DNA of 64,000 nt from Chryseobacterium sp. JM1 (GTDB lineage Bacteria; Bacteroidota; Bacteroidia; Flavobacteriales; Weeksellaceae): NCBI RefSeq assembly GCF_000737715.1, contig NZ_JPRN01000009.1, forward strand, positions 124,001 to 188,000, written 5' to 3'. Below are positions 29,001-36,364 of the stretch, piece after piece (position 1 is the first letter of the stretch; each line of letters opens with the position of its first letter). A program made the translations under genes and the position numbers. The notes beneath the pieces were generated by a model. That model worked only from the letters and a program-made list of their open reading frames with translations, did not search any database and was not told the origin of the DNA.

Positions 29001-30089
29001 TCTTAATTCCTGAGGAGCAAATCCAAGAATACCTACACCCCATGTTTTTTCACCAGCCAGTTTTTTAGTTTCCATCACCAAAGCTTTCGCCTGCTCACCT
29101 TTCAGTAAAGACAAAGCAACAAAAGGCAAAGCTCCTGCGTCTGCTACCGCGTTGGCGAACAACGGAACATCACTGACACGGGTCATTGGACCCTGTGCGA
29201 TAGGATAACGTAATCCCAGCTTTTGGGCCATTATATTATTTTCACTGATGACCTCAAGTGCTTTAGCCTGCTTCAGGTGACCATACATGGCTTCTTTGAA
29301 CCCAAAAACCATTTTTTTCAGGGTTTTGAAATCTTCATACAGATCTACAGCCAATGAAATATCCTGACCCATAGGAATATAACTCTTACTTGGATCAAGA
29401 TCAGTGAAATATTGTCTCAGCTCTTCGGCCGTGACATTTTCAGGTAATGCAGGTGAGTTAGGTCTCACCAATACCCGATGGTTGGCTATAATTTTAGTTT
29501 CGGTACCGTTGAGTTTTGAGGACAGGTCTTTGATTTCCTGAGGAACGGAACTCTCCGGGAATAACGCCAGTTGGCTATCGAGTACAATTCCGGCTGCTCC
29601 CAATGATTTTACTGCGGCAGCTGTGTGCAGTCCTATTCCGCCCTGTACCCAAACAGGGATGTTCTGGATTTCCTTAATGACACGCTGAAACAGTACAAAA
29701 GTTGATTCATAGCCTACCAGGCCTCCTGCCTCATTTCCTTTTATAATAATCCCTTCTGCACCCGACTGTTGGGCCAGCCTGGCTTCATCTAAACTGGTTA
29801 CCTGATATATAACAGGCAGATCCGGTACAATATTCATTGAAACTCCGGACGGAAGGATCGCGAAACTTACTTTTTTCGGGATCTGCAGGGATATAAATTT
29901 GTCGTTCGGTAGATAGATACCATAAGAAGGTACATCTGTCTGATCAAGTTGGTTCAGTGCTTCCTGAGCGGCTGTTGCATGGTGTCCTAAGCTTAAGATG
30001 GGAAATGCACCCGCCTGGTGCAATTTAGGCATAAGACTGACATCCGGCTTTTCAAAAGGCGTTAATCCAAGAATGGTTAAGTTTTTCAT
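23088..30089 (-). CDS. Giant iterative PKS: NPD-NPD-KS-AT-ACP-ACP-KR
   Basis: About 2333 residues from the ATG at 30089, chosen because MKNLTILGLTPFEKP begins the first domain; an in-frame ATG at 30155 adds 22 residues. Two nitropropane-dioxygenase-type FMN barrels come first (about 3-210 with NEAGG; about 285-620 with RECGGHVG), like PfaD enoyl reductases. Then KS (about 645-1085; Cys832, His967, His1007), malonyl-type AT (about 1180-1500; Ser1275 in GHSYGE, AFHS), a Pro/Ala/Gln linker, two near-identical ACPs (Ser1687 and Ser1799 in LSIDSIKR) and KR (about 2062-2290; GGGQGI, Tyr2252). With the DH of the next gene this gives a full reductive cycle. Its stop lies 19 bases before the next PKS start. 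Confidence 0.93.
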   Translation of the reverse strand: MKNLTILGLTPFEKPDVSLMPKLHQAGAFPILSLGHHATAAQEALNQLDQTDVPSYGIYLPNDKFISLQIPKKVSFAILPSGVSMNIVPDLPVIYQVTSLDEARLAQQSGAEGIIIKGNEAGGLVGYESTFVLFQRVIKEIQNIPVWVQGGIGLHTAAAVKSLGAAGIVLDSQLALFPESSVPQEIKDLSSKLNGTETKIIANHRVLVRPNSPALPENVTAEELRQYFTDLDPSKSYIPMGQDISLAVDLYEDFKTLKKMVFGFKEAMYGHLKQAKALEVISENNIMAQKLGLRYPIAQGPMTRVSDVPLFANAVADAGALPFVALSLLKGEQAKALVMETKKLAGEKTWGVGILGFAPQELREEQTAYILEAKPPVVLIAGGRPAQAKVFEKAGITTFLHVPSPALLDIFLKEGATNFIFEGRECGGHVGPLSSMVLWEKQIERILKEEHPENISVFFAGGIHNAFSTAFVSIMAAPLAARGVKVGVLIGTAYLYTEEAVRTGAIQEEFQVQAMQAKDTVLLETAPGHETRCLNTAFAKHFSTEKIKLLAAGMDKKEVWEQLEKLNVGRLRIAAKGIDRQGDKLVNVPKNEQLDLGMYMIGQVATMQNRVISLASLHQNVSIDNYKYIEEAALPEQPVSTEKPLDVAIVGMECIFPGAKNLEEYWRNIILGRDSVTEVPDERWNKELYYHPDSDGPDVSHSKWGGFIPKIDFDPLAFGIPPQSLAAIEPTQLLTLLVAKRAMEDAGYGEKHINRENISVIIGAEGGNDLANSYSFRGYYKQVFGELHEEVKQAFPHTTEDSFPGILANVIAGRITNRLDLGGRNFTVDAACASSLAAIDLACQELILGKSDMVLAGGADLHNGINDYLMFSSTHALSRKGRCATFDGDADGIALGEGVAILVLKRYEDAVRDGDRIYSVIKGVGGSSDGKALGLTAPRKIGQVRALERAYSQAGISPAAVGLVEAHGTGTVVGDKTELSALTNLFSRSGAIPGQTHLGSVKTQIGHTKCAAGLAGLIKASLAVYHGVKPPTLHLQQPNAYYNAQTSPFAFYAESGLWGEKNRYAGISAFGFGGTNFHTVIANHPKEDDSAVLQSWPSELFVFRGDTYEDAKIPLSQIKSLLEVNGDIPLKDMAYSLAVGSEKPIQLTIVADTAEHLMMNIELALSGIESKDTFTVNKRDGKVVFLFPGQGSQRINMARDLFVAFPAMRNLIEAYPELEKVVFPSTTFDEAALKQQKETIKDTRLAQPILGIVDLALAKFLKSLDIVPDMVAGHSYGELPALCFAGVFEEEKLVDLSIQRAHAILDSVEGGDPGTMIAVSATREQLQPVLNKTEGCYPVNYNAPTQCVVAGSTPAINKLMEILKQERISAKKLEVACAFHSPLLAKSKGLYNEVLKDIPFQEMQIPVWSNTTAETYPAASSAIKERLTDHLVQPVRFVEELQAMYADGARIFIEVGPGKVLSGLTKSCLEKDQLTLYVEDSNRNKLSHLLSMLAQYLGTGRSFSIEKLFDGRNARLIHIDQPELYKKNPAIWRVNGQMAHPTTGNLPANGALPILNPIPMNNFTNNQPAPVAESQPAAERMLQEYLNTMKQLIQAQRDVMLSFLGQNPQVSPAPVYAAPVQTPVNDRLVTIPAQPVHVEKPAAVAVKQAPVKDIKTLLLQVVSDKTGYPHEMLGMEMDLEADLSIDSIKRVEIIGTLRSELGALTSGNADEDTVMEKLASIKTLSGLVSWLTELTGTSTATPEKNGTAVTQAAEAESKSAFSLEELQNVILDIVSEKTGYPKEMLGLDLDLEADLSIDSIKRMEIIGDLKTKIGFGQDMDQADDLMEKLAAIKTLKGLASWISEMSGNTDADAEPVQNLLSRLRFDLTPTDVSTEQNTEIIKGKRFAITQDNSPQTMAIKNTLEKYGAIAELVDTERDLKDFDGLIILDLFSSTVKHSIIDHVDQIKKLDLDKAKWVYLISDIPAHIQELTDTRLLRHYKGYPGLFKSLAREFEQTSCRLISLSTPQEVDQITEIALKEILTTDKPSEVVYKHDQRHKIEIIPSPLSTSLEEAHIQLDQESVVLVLGGGQGITSELVKHMAGAYPCTYILVGRSADPRDVIADLKEVEAMKTKEEIRSYLIKTGKFTSPSEIEKETVRIFKNNQILRTIRDMEQLGSTVVYQSLDLCDEEGLSDLIKNIYDKYARLDGVIHGAGLLEDKLFRQKTSSSFERVFDTKVKPLRVLAEQLRADCQFVVLFSSIASVYGNKGQTDYAAANSVLDDYAKALNKKLKGKVISINWGPWKGAGMVSSTLETEYERRGISLIPLDQGKEIFLNEIKYGTESQVLIMSGNNW

Positions 30090-30220
30090 TGCATTTATGG
30101 TATTGAGGTGATAACTAGAAACTCCATAACAAAACGCTGGACCTTTCGGCATCATGAGCGTTTGCTAGTTATGAGGGAATAAAAATAATAAATTTATATT
30201 ACATTTCTAACCATAAATGA

Positions 30221-30261
30221 AAATTGATAATAATTTTTTAACAATAAATTATTATCAATTT
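30221..30261. promoter_or_regulatory. Perfect 16-bp inverted repeat in the PKS operon leader
   Basis: AAATTGATAATAATTT at 30221-30236 is exactly mirrored by AAATTATTATCAATTT at 30246-30261, with a 9-base gap. It lies between the predicted promoter (30364-30397) and the PKS start (30089), about 130 bases upstream of the start codon. It could be an operator palindrome or form an AU-rich RNA hairpin in the leader. No T-run follows, so a simple terminator is unlikely. The rest of the gap 30156-30703 is AT-rich and without a gene. Confidence 0.6.
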
Positions 30262-30363
30262 AAATAATATTAAAAAAAGCAATTTATATTTTTATTCTCA
30301 GAAAATAAGACGGTACAGTCTATCAGATTCAATTATAATTGTTTATAATTGATTAATGTAAGA

Positions 30364-30397
30364 CAAATATAGAAATAAAAACTATAATATTTCAAAA
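30364..30397 (-). promoter_or_regulatory. Bacteroidetes-type promoter of the PKS operon
   Basis: On the minus strand, TATATTTG (30364-30371) matches the -7 consensus TAnnTTTG exactly, and TTTTG (30393-30397) lies 21 bases upstream as the -33 box. The predicted transcript would start near 30357, giving a leader of about 270 bases before the ATG at 30089. The same 21-base spacing is seen at 37421-37453 and 45041-45072. Confidence 0.65.
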
Positions 30398-30548
30398 ATA
30401 AGAGAATTATTTTTCCAATATTACAAAAATATAACACGCCTACAAAAGCGTATGAATTCTGGAAAAACTGAGTTTGATAATCCGTTAAAAAAAATCATAA
30501 AATTCAGAATTTTGAAAAAACAATGACAAAATTTCATAGGATTTTCGC

Positions 30549-30581
30549 AAAAAAAATAACGTTACCGGGAAGCAACGTTAT
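30549..30581 (-). terminator. Rho-independent terminator of the gene at 30704-31312
   Basis: On the minus strand an 8-bp stem ATAACGTT/AACGTTAT (30574-30581 with 30556-30563) has a 10-base loop and is followed by a run of T (plus-strand A at 30549-30556). It lies 123 bases after the stop of the upstream gene and before the PKS promoter, so it insulates the operon from read-through. Confidence 0.7.
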
Positions 30582-30703
30582 GAGAATAAGAAGATTATAA
30601 AAACCGCCTTATTATTCGGTTAACAAAATAGTATCATCTATTAATAGAAGTTTTAATGAAAAAAATAAACCTGCAATCATTGTAGCCGCTTTATTGATTA
30701 AAA

Positions 30704-31312
30704 TCAGTAAAATTGTTTCACAGTCTCCATAATGCCTGTCGCGGGATCCATAAAGAGGTACATACTTCCCTCATCATGGAAAAATTCTCCTTTTTTTATT
30801 TCAATCTGTCCTAAAAAGAAAAGAGGCAGATTGTTCTTAACAGGCCATTCCGGATTCTGTATCCACTTGGGTGGTTTGGTCTGGAATTTAAAAAGTTCCG
30901 TGTAGCGTTGCTTTATGTATTGTTTCTGTTCAGATTTTGAAAGTGTTTTGTCTTTCGGCAGAATATACTGTTCGATAAATCCGGCATCAGTGTCAATATA
31001 TTTGGGACTGGTACTTAAAATGAATTCATACTCATCAGACTTTTGTGGAGAAGCTATGATCTCTACTCCAATTTTGCTTAAAAACAGTTGTACCGCTCCG
31101 TGAGCATTGAGTCTTCCTTCAGCATTTTTATAATCCTGCTCAATCAGATAAAAGTAAGCAGTGGTGTTTTGTAAATAAGTTCCCTGCCAATCTATTGCCG
31201 GATTTGAAAGCTGTTTTTCTAAATCCTGATTGGTGTAAAGCTGCTGTTCAAAGTCTTTATCGGAAAGTTTCCCCTCCACGAAATCTTTTAAAATCTGTAT
31301 TTCATCTGCCAT
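30704..31312 (-). CDS. Unrecognised protein, faint DUF1963-like C-terminus
   Basis: A 202-residue cytosolic acidic protein. The N-terminal 50 residues are helical (MADEIQILKDFVEGKLSDKD). The C-terminal part has PKWIQNPEWPVKNNLPLFF followed by GQIEIKKGEF and YLFMDP, which faintly recalls the PxWP...PL.FLGQI pattern of DUF1963/YwqG-like proteins. A -7 box TAAATTTG at 31351-31358 precedes the gene without a clear -33 box. It has its own terminator and is not part of the PKS operon. Function unknown. Confidence 0.7.
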   Translation of the reverse strand: MADEIQILKDFVEGKLSDKDFEQQLYTNQDLEKQLSNPAIDWQGTYLQNTTAYFYLIEQDYKNAEGRLNAHGAVQLFLSKIGVEIIASPQKSDEYEFILSTSPKYIDTDAGFIEQYILPKDKTLSKSEQKQYIKQRYTELFKFQTKPPKWIQNPEWPVKNNLPLFFLGQIEIKKGEFFHDEGSMYLFMDPATGIMETVKQFY

Positions 31313-31485
31313 CTGTCAGTATTTTTTTCCCGTCATAGAAGACGGAAGACCAAATTTAAGTCAAAAAAATCACACCAGAATGGTAAAAGAATTCGCGTGA
31401 TCTGCAAAATTGGCAAGACCTATTTTAAGCTCGCAGATTTCACAGATCAAGCAGATGTTGTTTTTTTAATTAAAATACCTATAAA

Positions 31486-33861
31486 TTAATCCCTGTTTCC
31501 GCTTTTGGCTTGTCGTACCGTCTGATTGTCTTTTTGATTAAATCTATAAACCAGCGTTAACCGATAGCGTGCGGCATTAGGAATATTGATCTGGCTGATT
31601 TCATAATCTGTTCCTACGGTTCTGCTGTTTGACTTTCGTAATCCAAAGAGGTTACTGACATCGAACATCAGGGTCGCTTTGTCTTTTAAAAAAGTCTTGC
31701 TGAGTCCAAAATCAATGCTGTGAAGAGCATCTGTGCGGGTTTGTGCAGTAGCATTGGCTCCTCTGAAATTATATAGCGTCTGAAAAGCAAGTTTGTTTTT
31801 CAGCTTCAGCTGAGCACTTACACGGGCGGTTAAGGTATTCCCGGAATAGTCGAAACTCTGATCTTTATAACTTCCCTGTTCGGCATAATGGAACAGATTA
31901 AATTCTGTATTCACCTGCAGCCATTTTACCGGATTATAGAGTACTGACAGTTCAAAACCATAACGGGTTTCCCTATTGATATTAACCGGCATTGTGATAA
32001 ACAGCCCTTCTGCATTCCGGAACGTATAATCCTCCATCACTCCGGTATTTCGCTGATAATAGAAGGATGGATTCAACGTAAGCGTCTTCCAGTTTTTAAG
32101 GAAAGCGATTTCAAAGACATTGGCGTATGATGGATTAAGATCCGGATTTCCTACATAACGACTGGTCAGATCAGTCAGTTCATTAAAAGGATAAATCATG
32201 CCCAGTCTTGGCCTGTTGATTCGCTTGCTGTAACTTCCTTGTAAAGTTGACCGTTCATTGAAACGGTAACTTACATTGAATGTCGGAAACAGTCGGTTAT
32301 AATCTTTTTTATTGCTATAGCTTCCCGCGCGGTCTTCGATCCCGATATGGGTGAGTTCGCCACGCAAACCAGTCTGATAACTCAAAGCTCCAGTCTTTCC
32401 GGAAAACTGTACATAAGCGCTTCCAATCAATTCTTTATATAACAAATGATTATCAATCTGTTCAATGATTTCCCAACCTGCAGAATTTTGTTGTTCTGCG
32501 ATAAAGTCGCTGTTCACTCTGCGGTCCTCTAATTTTAAACCGAATTCAAGGGTAGACGTACTGTCAAGCGGCTGTATCATATCTGTTTTAATCATAAAGT
32601 CTTTACTGGCTCCCATTGAACCTGTTCTGATCATAGGTAAGTCAATGGCAGTTGGAAATACTTTGCTGGTTGATAAATTCCAGTCTTTGTCGCTGTCCCA
32701 GAAATCATACTGCATATCTACTGTCAGTTTCTTACCTGCCTTAGCGAAGTTTTTGGTGTAATTCAATTCGAGCTGATTATAGCTCCGTTTTTCCCATGAT
32801 TCGCCCTTTCTGGTGAGGCTGCTGTCTATAGCCCCGTTTTTATTTGAATAGACATAGTTCAGTTGGGTCTTGTCGTGATCATGCGTTGAGTTTCGCATGA
32901 AAGCCGCGGTAATGGTATTATGATCATTGATCTTAAAGTCTGCTCCAAAGTAGAGCAATTTGGCATCATCATGTCTGTCCTCATCCTGTCTTCTGTTCAA
33001 ATCAACTCTTTCTCCTGAAAGTCCGGTGGACTGTTTCATTGTGTATAAACCTACATAATCAGATAACCGAATGCCATAAGTCGCAAACAGATTGAGCCTG
33101 TCCGATTTATAATTCAGACTCGGACTGATCCGCGTTTCATTGGGAATACCGCCTACCAGACGTAGCTGCCCACTGAATCCTCCTTTTTTATTCTTTTTAA
33201 GGATGATATTGATAATCCCTGCAGAACCAGCCGCATCAAATCTGGAAGAAGGATTCGTGATCACTTCCACACGCTCTACCTGATCGGCAGGCACCTGTTC
33301 CAAAGCATTACCCTGAGTCAGTCCGGTCCGGCGACCGTCAATCAATACCAATACATTATTATTCCCCCGCAGACTGATTTCTCCACCGGGGCTTACACTC
33401 ACCGAGGGAACAACGTTGAGAAGATCCGTTACTGCTCCCGATTGCGAGAGGACATCCTTACCTACTTCAAAAACTTTTTTGTCCAGTTTTAAACTTATGG
33501 ATGAACGCTGCCCAGTTACGGAGACTTCCTGCAAAAGTTTTGTATCAGATTCTAAAACGACCGTCCCTAAATTCATTACCTCATCAGATTTAACTTCTAC
33601 AGGCCTGCTCATCGTTTGAAAACCTGCAAGGCTGTAACTGATGGTATACTTTCCGGCCGGAATGCTTTCCAGTCTGAATATGCCTTTACTGTCCGAAATA
33701 CCGGCTGCAATGGCTTTATCTCCACTTTCCTTTAATGTTACCGTTACATAAGATATAGGTACGGCAGATTTTTCCTGAATGATTCCGGTGACCTGAGCTT
33801 TCTGTGCTAATGAATACTGAACAGAAAAGAGGGTAAAAATAATGATGACTACTTGTTTCAT
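31486..33861 (-). CDS. TonB-dependent-receptor-like outer-membrane beta-barrel protein (OMP_b-brl_3 type)
   Basis: A 791-residue outer-membrane protein: signal peptide to about residue 19 (VQYSLAQ), CarboxypepD_reg-like beta domain about 22-105 (IPAGKYTISYSLAGFQT), plug-like region about 110-225 (LLNVVPSVSVSPGGEISLRGN, in part; VLIDGRR; VERVEVITNPSSRFDA), then a barrel with many YxxxF/W strands. The last barrel strand is LTLVYRFNQ followed by a short polar tail. This is the outer-membrane-beta-barrel family whose ligands are mostly unknown. It is divergently arranged with a LytS/LytTR-type two-component pair across 106 bases, which suggests regulation by that pair. Confidence 0.9.
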   Translation of the reverse strand: MKQVVIIIFTLFSVQYSLAQKAQVTGIIQEKSAVPISYVTVTLKESGDKAIAAGISDSKGIFRLESIPAGKYTISYSLAGFQTMSRPVEVKSDEVMNLGTVVLESDTKLLQEVSVTGQRSSISLKLDKKVFEVGKDVLSQSGAVTDLLNVVPSVSVSPGGEISLRGNNNVLVLIDGRRTGLTQGNALEQVPADQVERVEVITNPSSRFDAAGSAGIINIILKKNKKGGFSGQLRLVGGIPNETRISPSLNYKSDRLNLFATYGIRLSDYVGLYTMKQSTGLSGERVDLNRRQDEDRHDDAKLLYFGADFKINDHNTITAAFMRNSTHDHDKTQLNYVYSNKNGAIDSSLTRKGESWEKRSYNQLELNYTKNFAKAGKKLTVDMQYDFWDSDKDWNLSTSKVFPTAIDLPMIRTGSMGASKDFMIKTDMIQPLDSTSTLEFGLKLEDRRVNSDFIAEQQNSAGWEIIEQIDNHLLYKELIGSAYVQFSGKTGALSYQTGLRGELTHIGIEDRAGSYSNKKDYNRLFPTFNVSYRFNERSTLQGSYSKRINRPRLGMIYPFNELTDLTSRYVGNPDLNPSYANVFEIAFLKNWKTLTLNPSFYYQRNTGVMEDYTFRNAEGLFITMPVNINRETRYGFELSVLYNPVKWLQVNTEFNLFHYAEQGSYKDQSFDYSGNTLTARVSAQLKLKNKLAFQTLYNFRGANATAQTRTDALHSIDFGLSKTFLKDKATLMFDVSNLFGLRKSNSRTVGTDYEISQINIPNAARYRLTLVYRFNQKDNQTVRQAKSGNRD

Positions 33862-33967
33862 GATGTAAATTTAAATCGCAGAAACAGCCATTCACTGCAG
33901 AAACATCTGAACAACTCTACGGGCTTTCAAACAACATCCGGTTTTTCAAATTAGCTTGTATATTTAC

Positions 33968-35635
33968 ATGATGCATAATTTAATATTTTTATTAACGCTG
34001 CTCAGCCTGCTGGCCACGCCTGTTATCCGTAATGAGGACCCGATACCGGTCTATAAAACCGGAGACCATATGACATGGGCTGATAAAAACTATAACGATA
34101 AAGACTGGTCGGAAACGAGAGGCAACACATCAGACAAGATATTCTGGTCACGTACGCAGCTCGACCTGCGTCCGGTGGAGAACGAACTGACTCCTCTGGG
34201 ACTTCAGATTGATTCTTTCGGGGCTTTTGAAGTGTATTGGGATGGTATCCTGATTGGTAAAAACGGACAGCTTCCAAAAAACGGAAATCCTGAAATCCCG
34301 GGAACTGAGTGCAGCTATTACAGGATTCCGGATCATCTGATTTCGCCTGGTCTTCATACCATTGCCATGCGCAGTTCTCAGTCACTGCATCCGGATATGC
34401 AGCGGAGCATTGGATTTGACATCAATAATTACACAAAATTAATCACAAGACCATTGATCACAATGGCTTATATGAACCTGATGGCCGGAGCTTTTCTGAT
34501 CGCGGCAGTTTATTATTTTTTCCTTTATCTGAACAGCAAACGGAGACAGAAGGACATCCTGATTTTTGCAACCATCTGTCTTCTTTTTTTCACTTTACTG
34601 ATCATGGAATATCTGAAATTCCATGTGGTGATTCCTTATTCTGAATTTTTCATTCGTCTTGAGATCATCGGATGGCTGACATTTGCCAATGCATTGCTGG
34701 TTCCGTGGTATTTTATGATTCAGTTTAATTTCAGACATGGAAAATGGCTGATGCTCGCTCTTCTGCTTACATTGTTGGGACTCTATTGGTTCAATTATGG
34801 CCATTATGACCTGACTGCCCGGCTCTACAGTCTGGCTATGCTGATCGCTGCTTTTATTGTGGTTCTAAATGGTATTATTCAAAAGGAAAAAGGAGGTTTT
34901 ATTGCTCTGGCAGCTCTTTTGGCGAGTGCATTGGTCAACAGGATTGTGGTTTATGATTTCGGTTTGTTCATTAGTTTTACCATTATTGTGCTGTCGATGC
35001 TTTATCTTCATTCTATCCGTACCAGTGTTATTGAGGCGGAACACCAGAATGCCATTTTGCTTTCATCAAGACTTCAAATGGAGCTGCTTAAAAAGAATAT
35101 TCAACCTCATTTTTTAAGGAACACCCTGACTTCAATGATGGATTGGGTGGAAGAATCCCCCAAAGATGGTGCCCGTTTTATACAGGCATTGGCCACAGAA
35201 TTTGACATTATGAACGAGATCTCTGAACAGACTCTGATCCCTGTCACCAAAGAACTGGAGCTCTGTCGTCAACATATATCGGTGATGGGCTTCCGGAAAG
35301 AAATGAATTATACCTGGGAGGAAAAGGGAATCGATGAAACTCAGCTGATCCCGCCGGCGGTTATTCATACGTTGCTCGAGAATGGTATTACCCACAGTGA
35401 GCCTTTGTCTGGAAATACGATTCAATTTATACTCCATTATTCTGTGTCAAAAGAGGCGCATCAGTATATTTTTGAAACTGTAGCGAAGAACAGACAAATC
35501 ATGACAGACCGCACGGGTGGAAACGGTTTTAAGTATATCAAAGCAAGACTGACTGAAAGTTATGGCTCAAACTGGGCATTCGAATCGGGTGCTACGGAAA
35601 ACGGCTGGAGGTCTACCATTCAAATTTTAAAGTAA
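33968..35635 (+). CDS. LytS-type sensor histidine kinase
   Basis: About 555 residues from ATG 33968 (a TTG four codons earlier is less likely). A signal/anchor is followed by a periplasmic beta-sandwich-like domain (DMTWADKNYNDKDW style region, WDGILIGKNGQLP, LHTIAMRSS). Next come about seven transmembrane helices (residues about 165-365), a short linker, and the His_kinase motif QPHFLRNTL. The phospho-acceptor is the His encoded at 35108-35110. The ATP-binding part is short but has an N-box-like LLENGITHS. The arginine in PHFLRN replaces the more usual Phe-Leu-Phe-Asn pattern. Its stop overlaps the response-regulator start, so the pair is translated together. Confidence 0.88.
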   Translation: MMHNLIFLLTLLSLLATPVIRNEDPIPVYKTGDHMTWADKNYNDKDWSETRGNTSDKIFWSRTQLDLRPVENELTPLGLQIDSFGAFEVYWDGILIGKNGQLPKNGNPEIPGTECSYYRIPDHLISPGLHTIAMRSSQSLHPDMQRSIGFDINNYTKLITRPLITMAYMNLMAGAFLIAAVYYFFLYLNSKRRQKDILIFATICLLFFTLLIMEYLKFHVVIPYSEFFIRLEIIGWLTFANALLVPWYFMIQFNFRHGKWLMLALLLTLLGLYWFNYGHYDLTARLYSLAMLIAAFIVVLNGIIQKEKGGFIALAALLASALVNRIVVYDFGLFISFTIIVLSMLYLHSIRTSVIEAEHQNAILLSSRLQMELLKKNIQPHFLRNTLTSMMDWVEESPKDGARFIQALATEFDIMNEISEQTLIPVTKELELCRQHISVMGFRKEMNYTWEEKGIDETQLIPPAVIHTLLENGITHSEPLSGNTIQFILHYSVSKEAHQYIFETVAKNRQIMTDRTGGNGFKYIKARLTESYGSNWAFESGATENGWRSTIQILK

Positions 35636-36333
35636 TGAATATAGTTATTATAGAGGACGAAGCCAGAATTGCCCGCCGTTTACAGCGTATGACCTCTGAA
35701 TTTTTTGCAGACAGGCCGAATGAAATCATCATCTGTGATTCGCTGCAAAAGGGACTTGATCAGGTTTCGACACAAATTCCCGACCTACTTCTACTCGATC
35801 TTAATCTCAATGGCGATAATGGTTTTGAGTTGTTGGAGCAGATGGTGGCTGCTTCTTTTCACACGATCATTGTTTCTGCCAATATCGATAAAGCGATCAC
35901 GGCTTTTGCGTATGGCGTTCTGGATTTTGTTCCCAAACCTTTTGATCAGGAAAGACTTTTTAAGGCTTTGACCAGGTTTGTCAGTCCAGCCTTAAAAACG
36001 GATGAAGGTATTAAATACCTCGCTGTAAAAAGAGCAGGACAGGTTCGTCTGATCAACATTTCTGAGGTGATCTACATCAAAGGAGCCGGAATTTATACTG
36101 AGCTGCATCTCAGCAACGGACAGAATGAGCTCCACGATAAGTCACTTGAACATTTGCAGCAGCTTCTTCCCGATAGATTTGAGCGTATTCATAAGTCTTA
36201 TCTTGTAAATTTTCAACAGATTGAAAAGATCATCATCAACCCCGGGACACGCTATGGAGTATTGATTAAAACCGGGGAAGTGCTTCCGGTAGGACGTTCC
36301 AAGTATAAAGATTTGAAAAATAAAATGGTTTGA
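35635..36333 (+). CDS. LytTR-family response regulator
   Basis: A 232-residue regulator. The receiver domain spans about 1-118 with acidic pocket EDE (7-9), phospho-acceptor Asp55 (LLLLDLNLN), Ser81 and Lys101 (VPKPF). The C-terminal LytTR DNA-binding domain spans about 130-230 (IKYLAVKRAGQVRLI, RIHKSYLVNF, LPVGRSKYKDLK). It overlaps the kinase gene by one base and is its obvious partner. The target is probably the divergent barrel-receptor gene or another surface system, by position only. Confidence 0.95.
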   Translation: MNIVIIEDEARIARRLQRMTSEFFADRPNEIIICDSLQKGLDQVSTQIPDLLLLDLNLNGDNGFELLEQMVAASFHTIIVSANIDKAITAFAYGVLDFVPKPFDQERLFKALTRFVSPALKTDEGIKYLAVKRAGQVRLINISEVIYIKGAGIYTELHLSNGQNELHDKSLEHLQQLLPDRFERIHKSYLVNFQQIEKIIINPGTRYGVLIKTGEVLPVGRSKYKDLKNKMV

Positions 36334-36364
36334 TGCCTGAATTTAACAACGAAGATGCAGTTCT

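Noticed and set aside
18836..30089. Canonical PUFA (EPA/DHA) synthase
   Set aside because: No KS-CLF protein, only two tandem ACPs, a fused double NPD instead of PfaD, and glycosyl- and acyltransferases in the operon.
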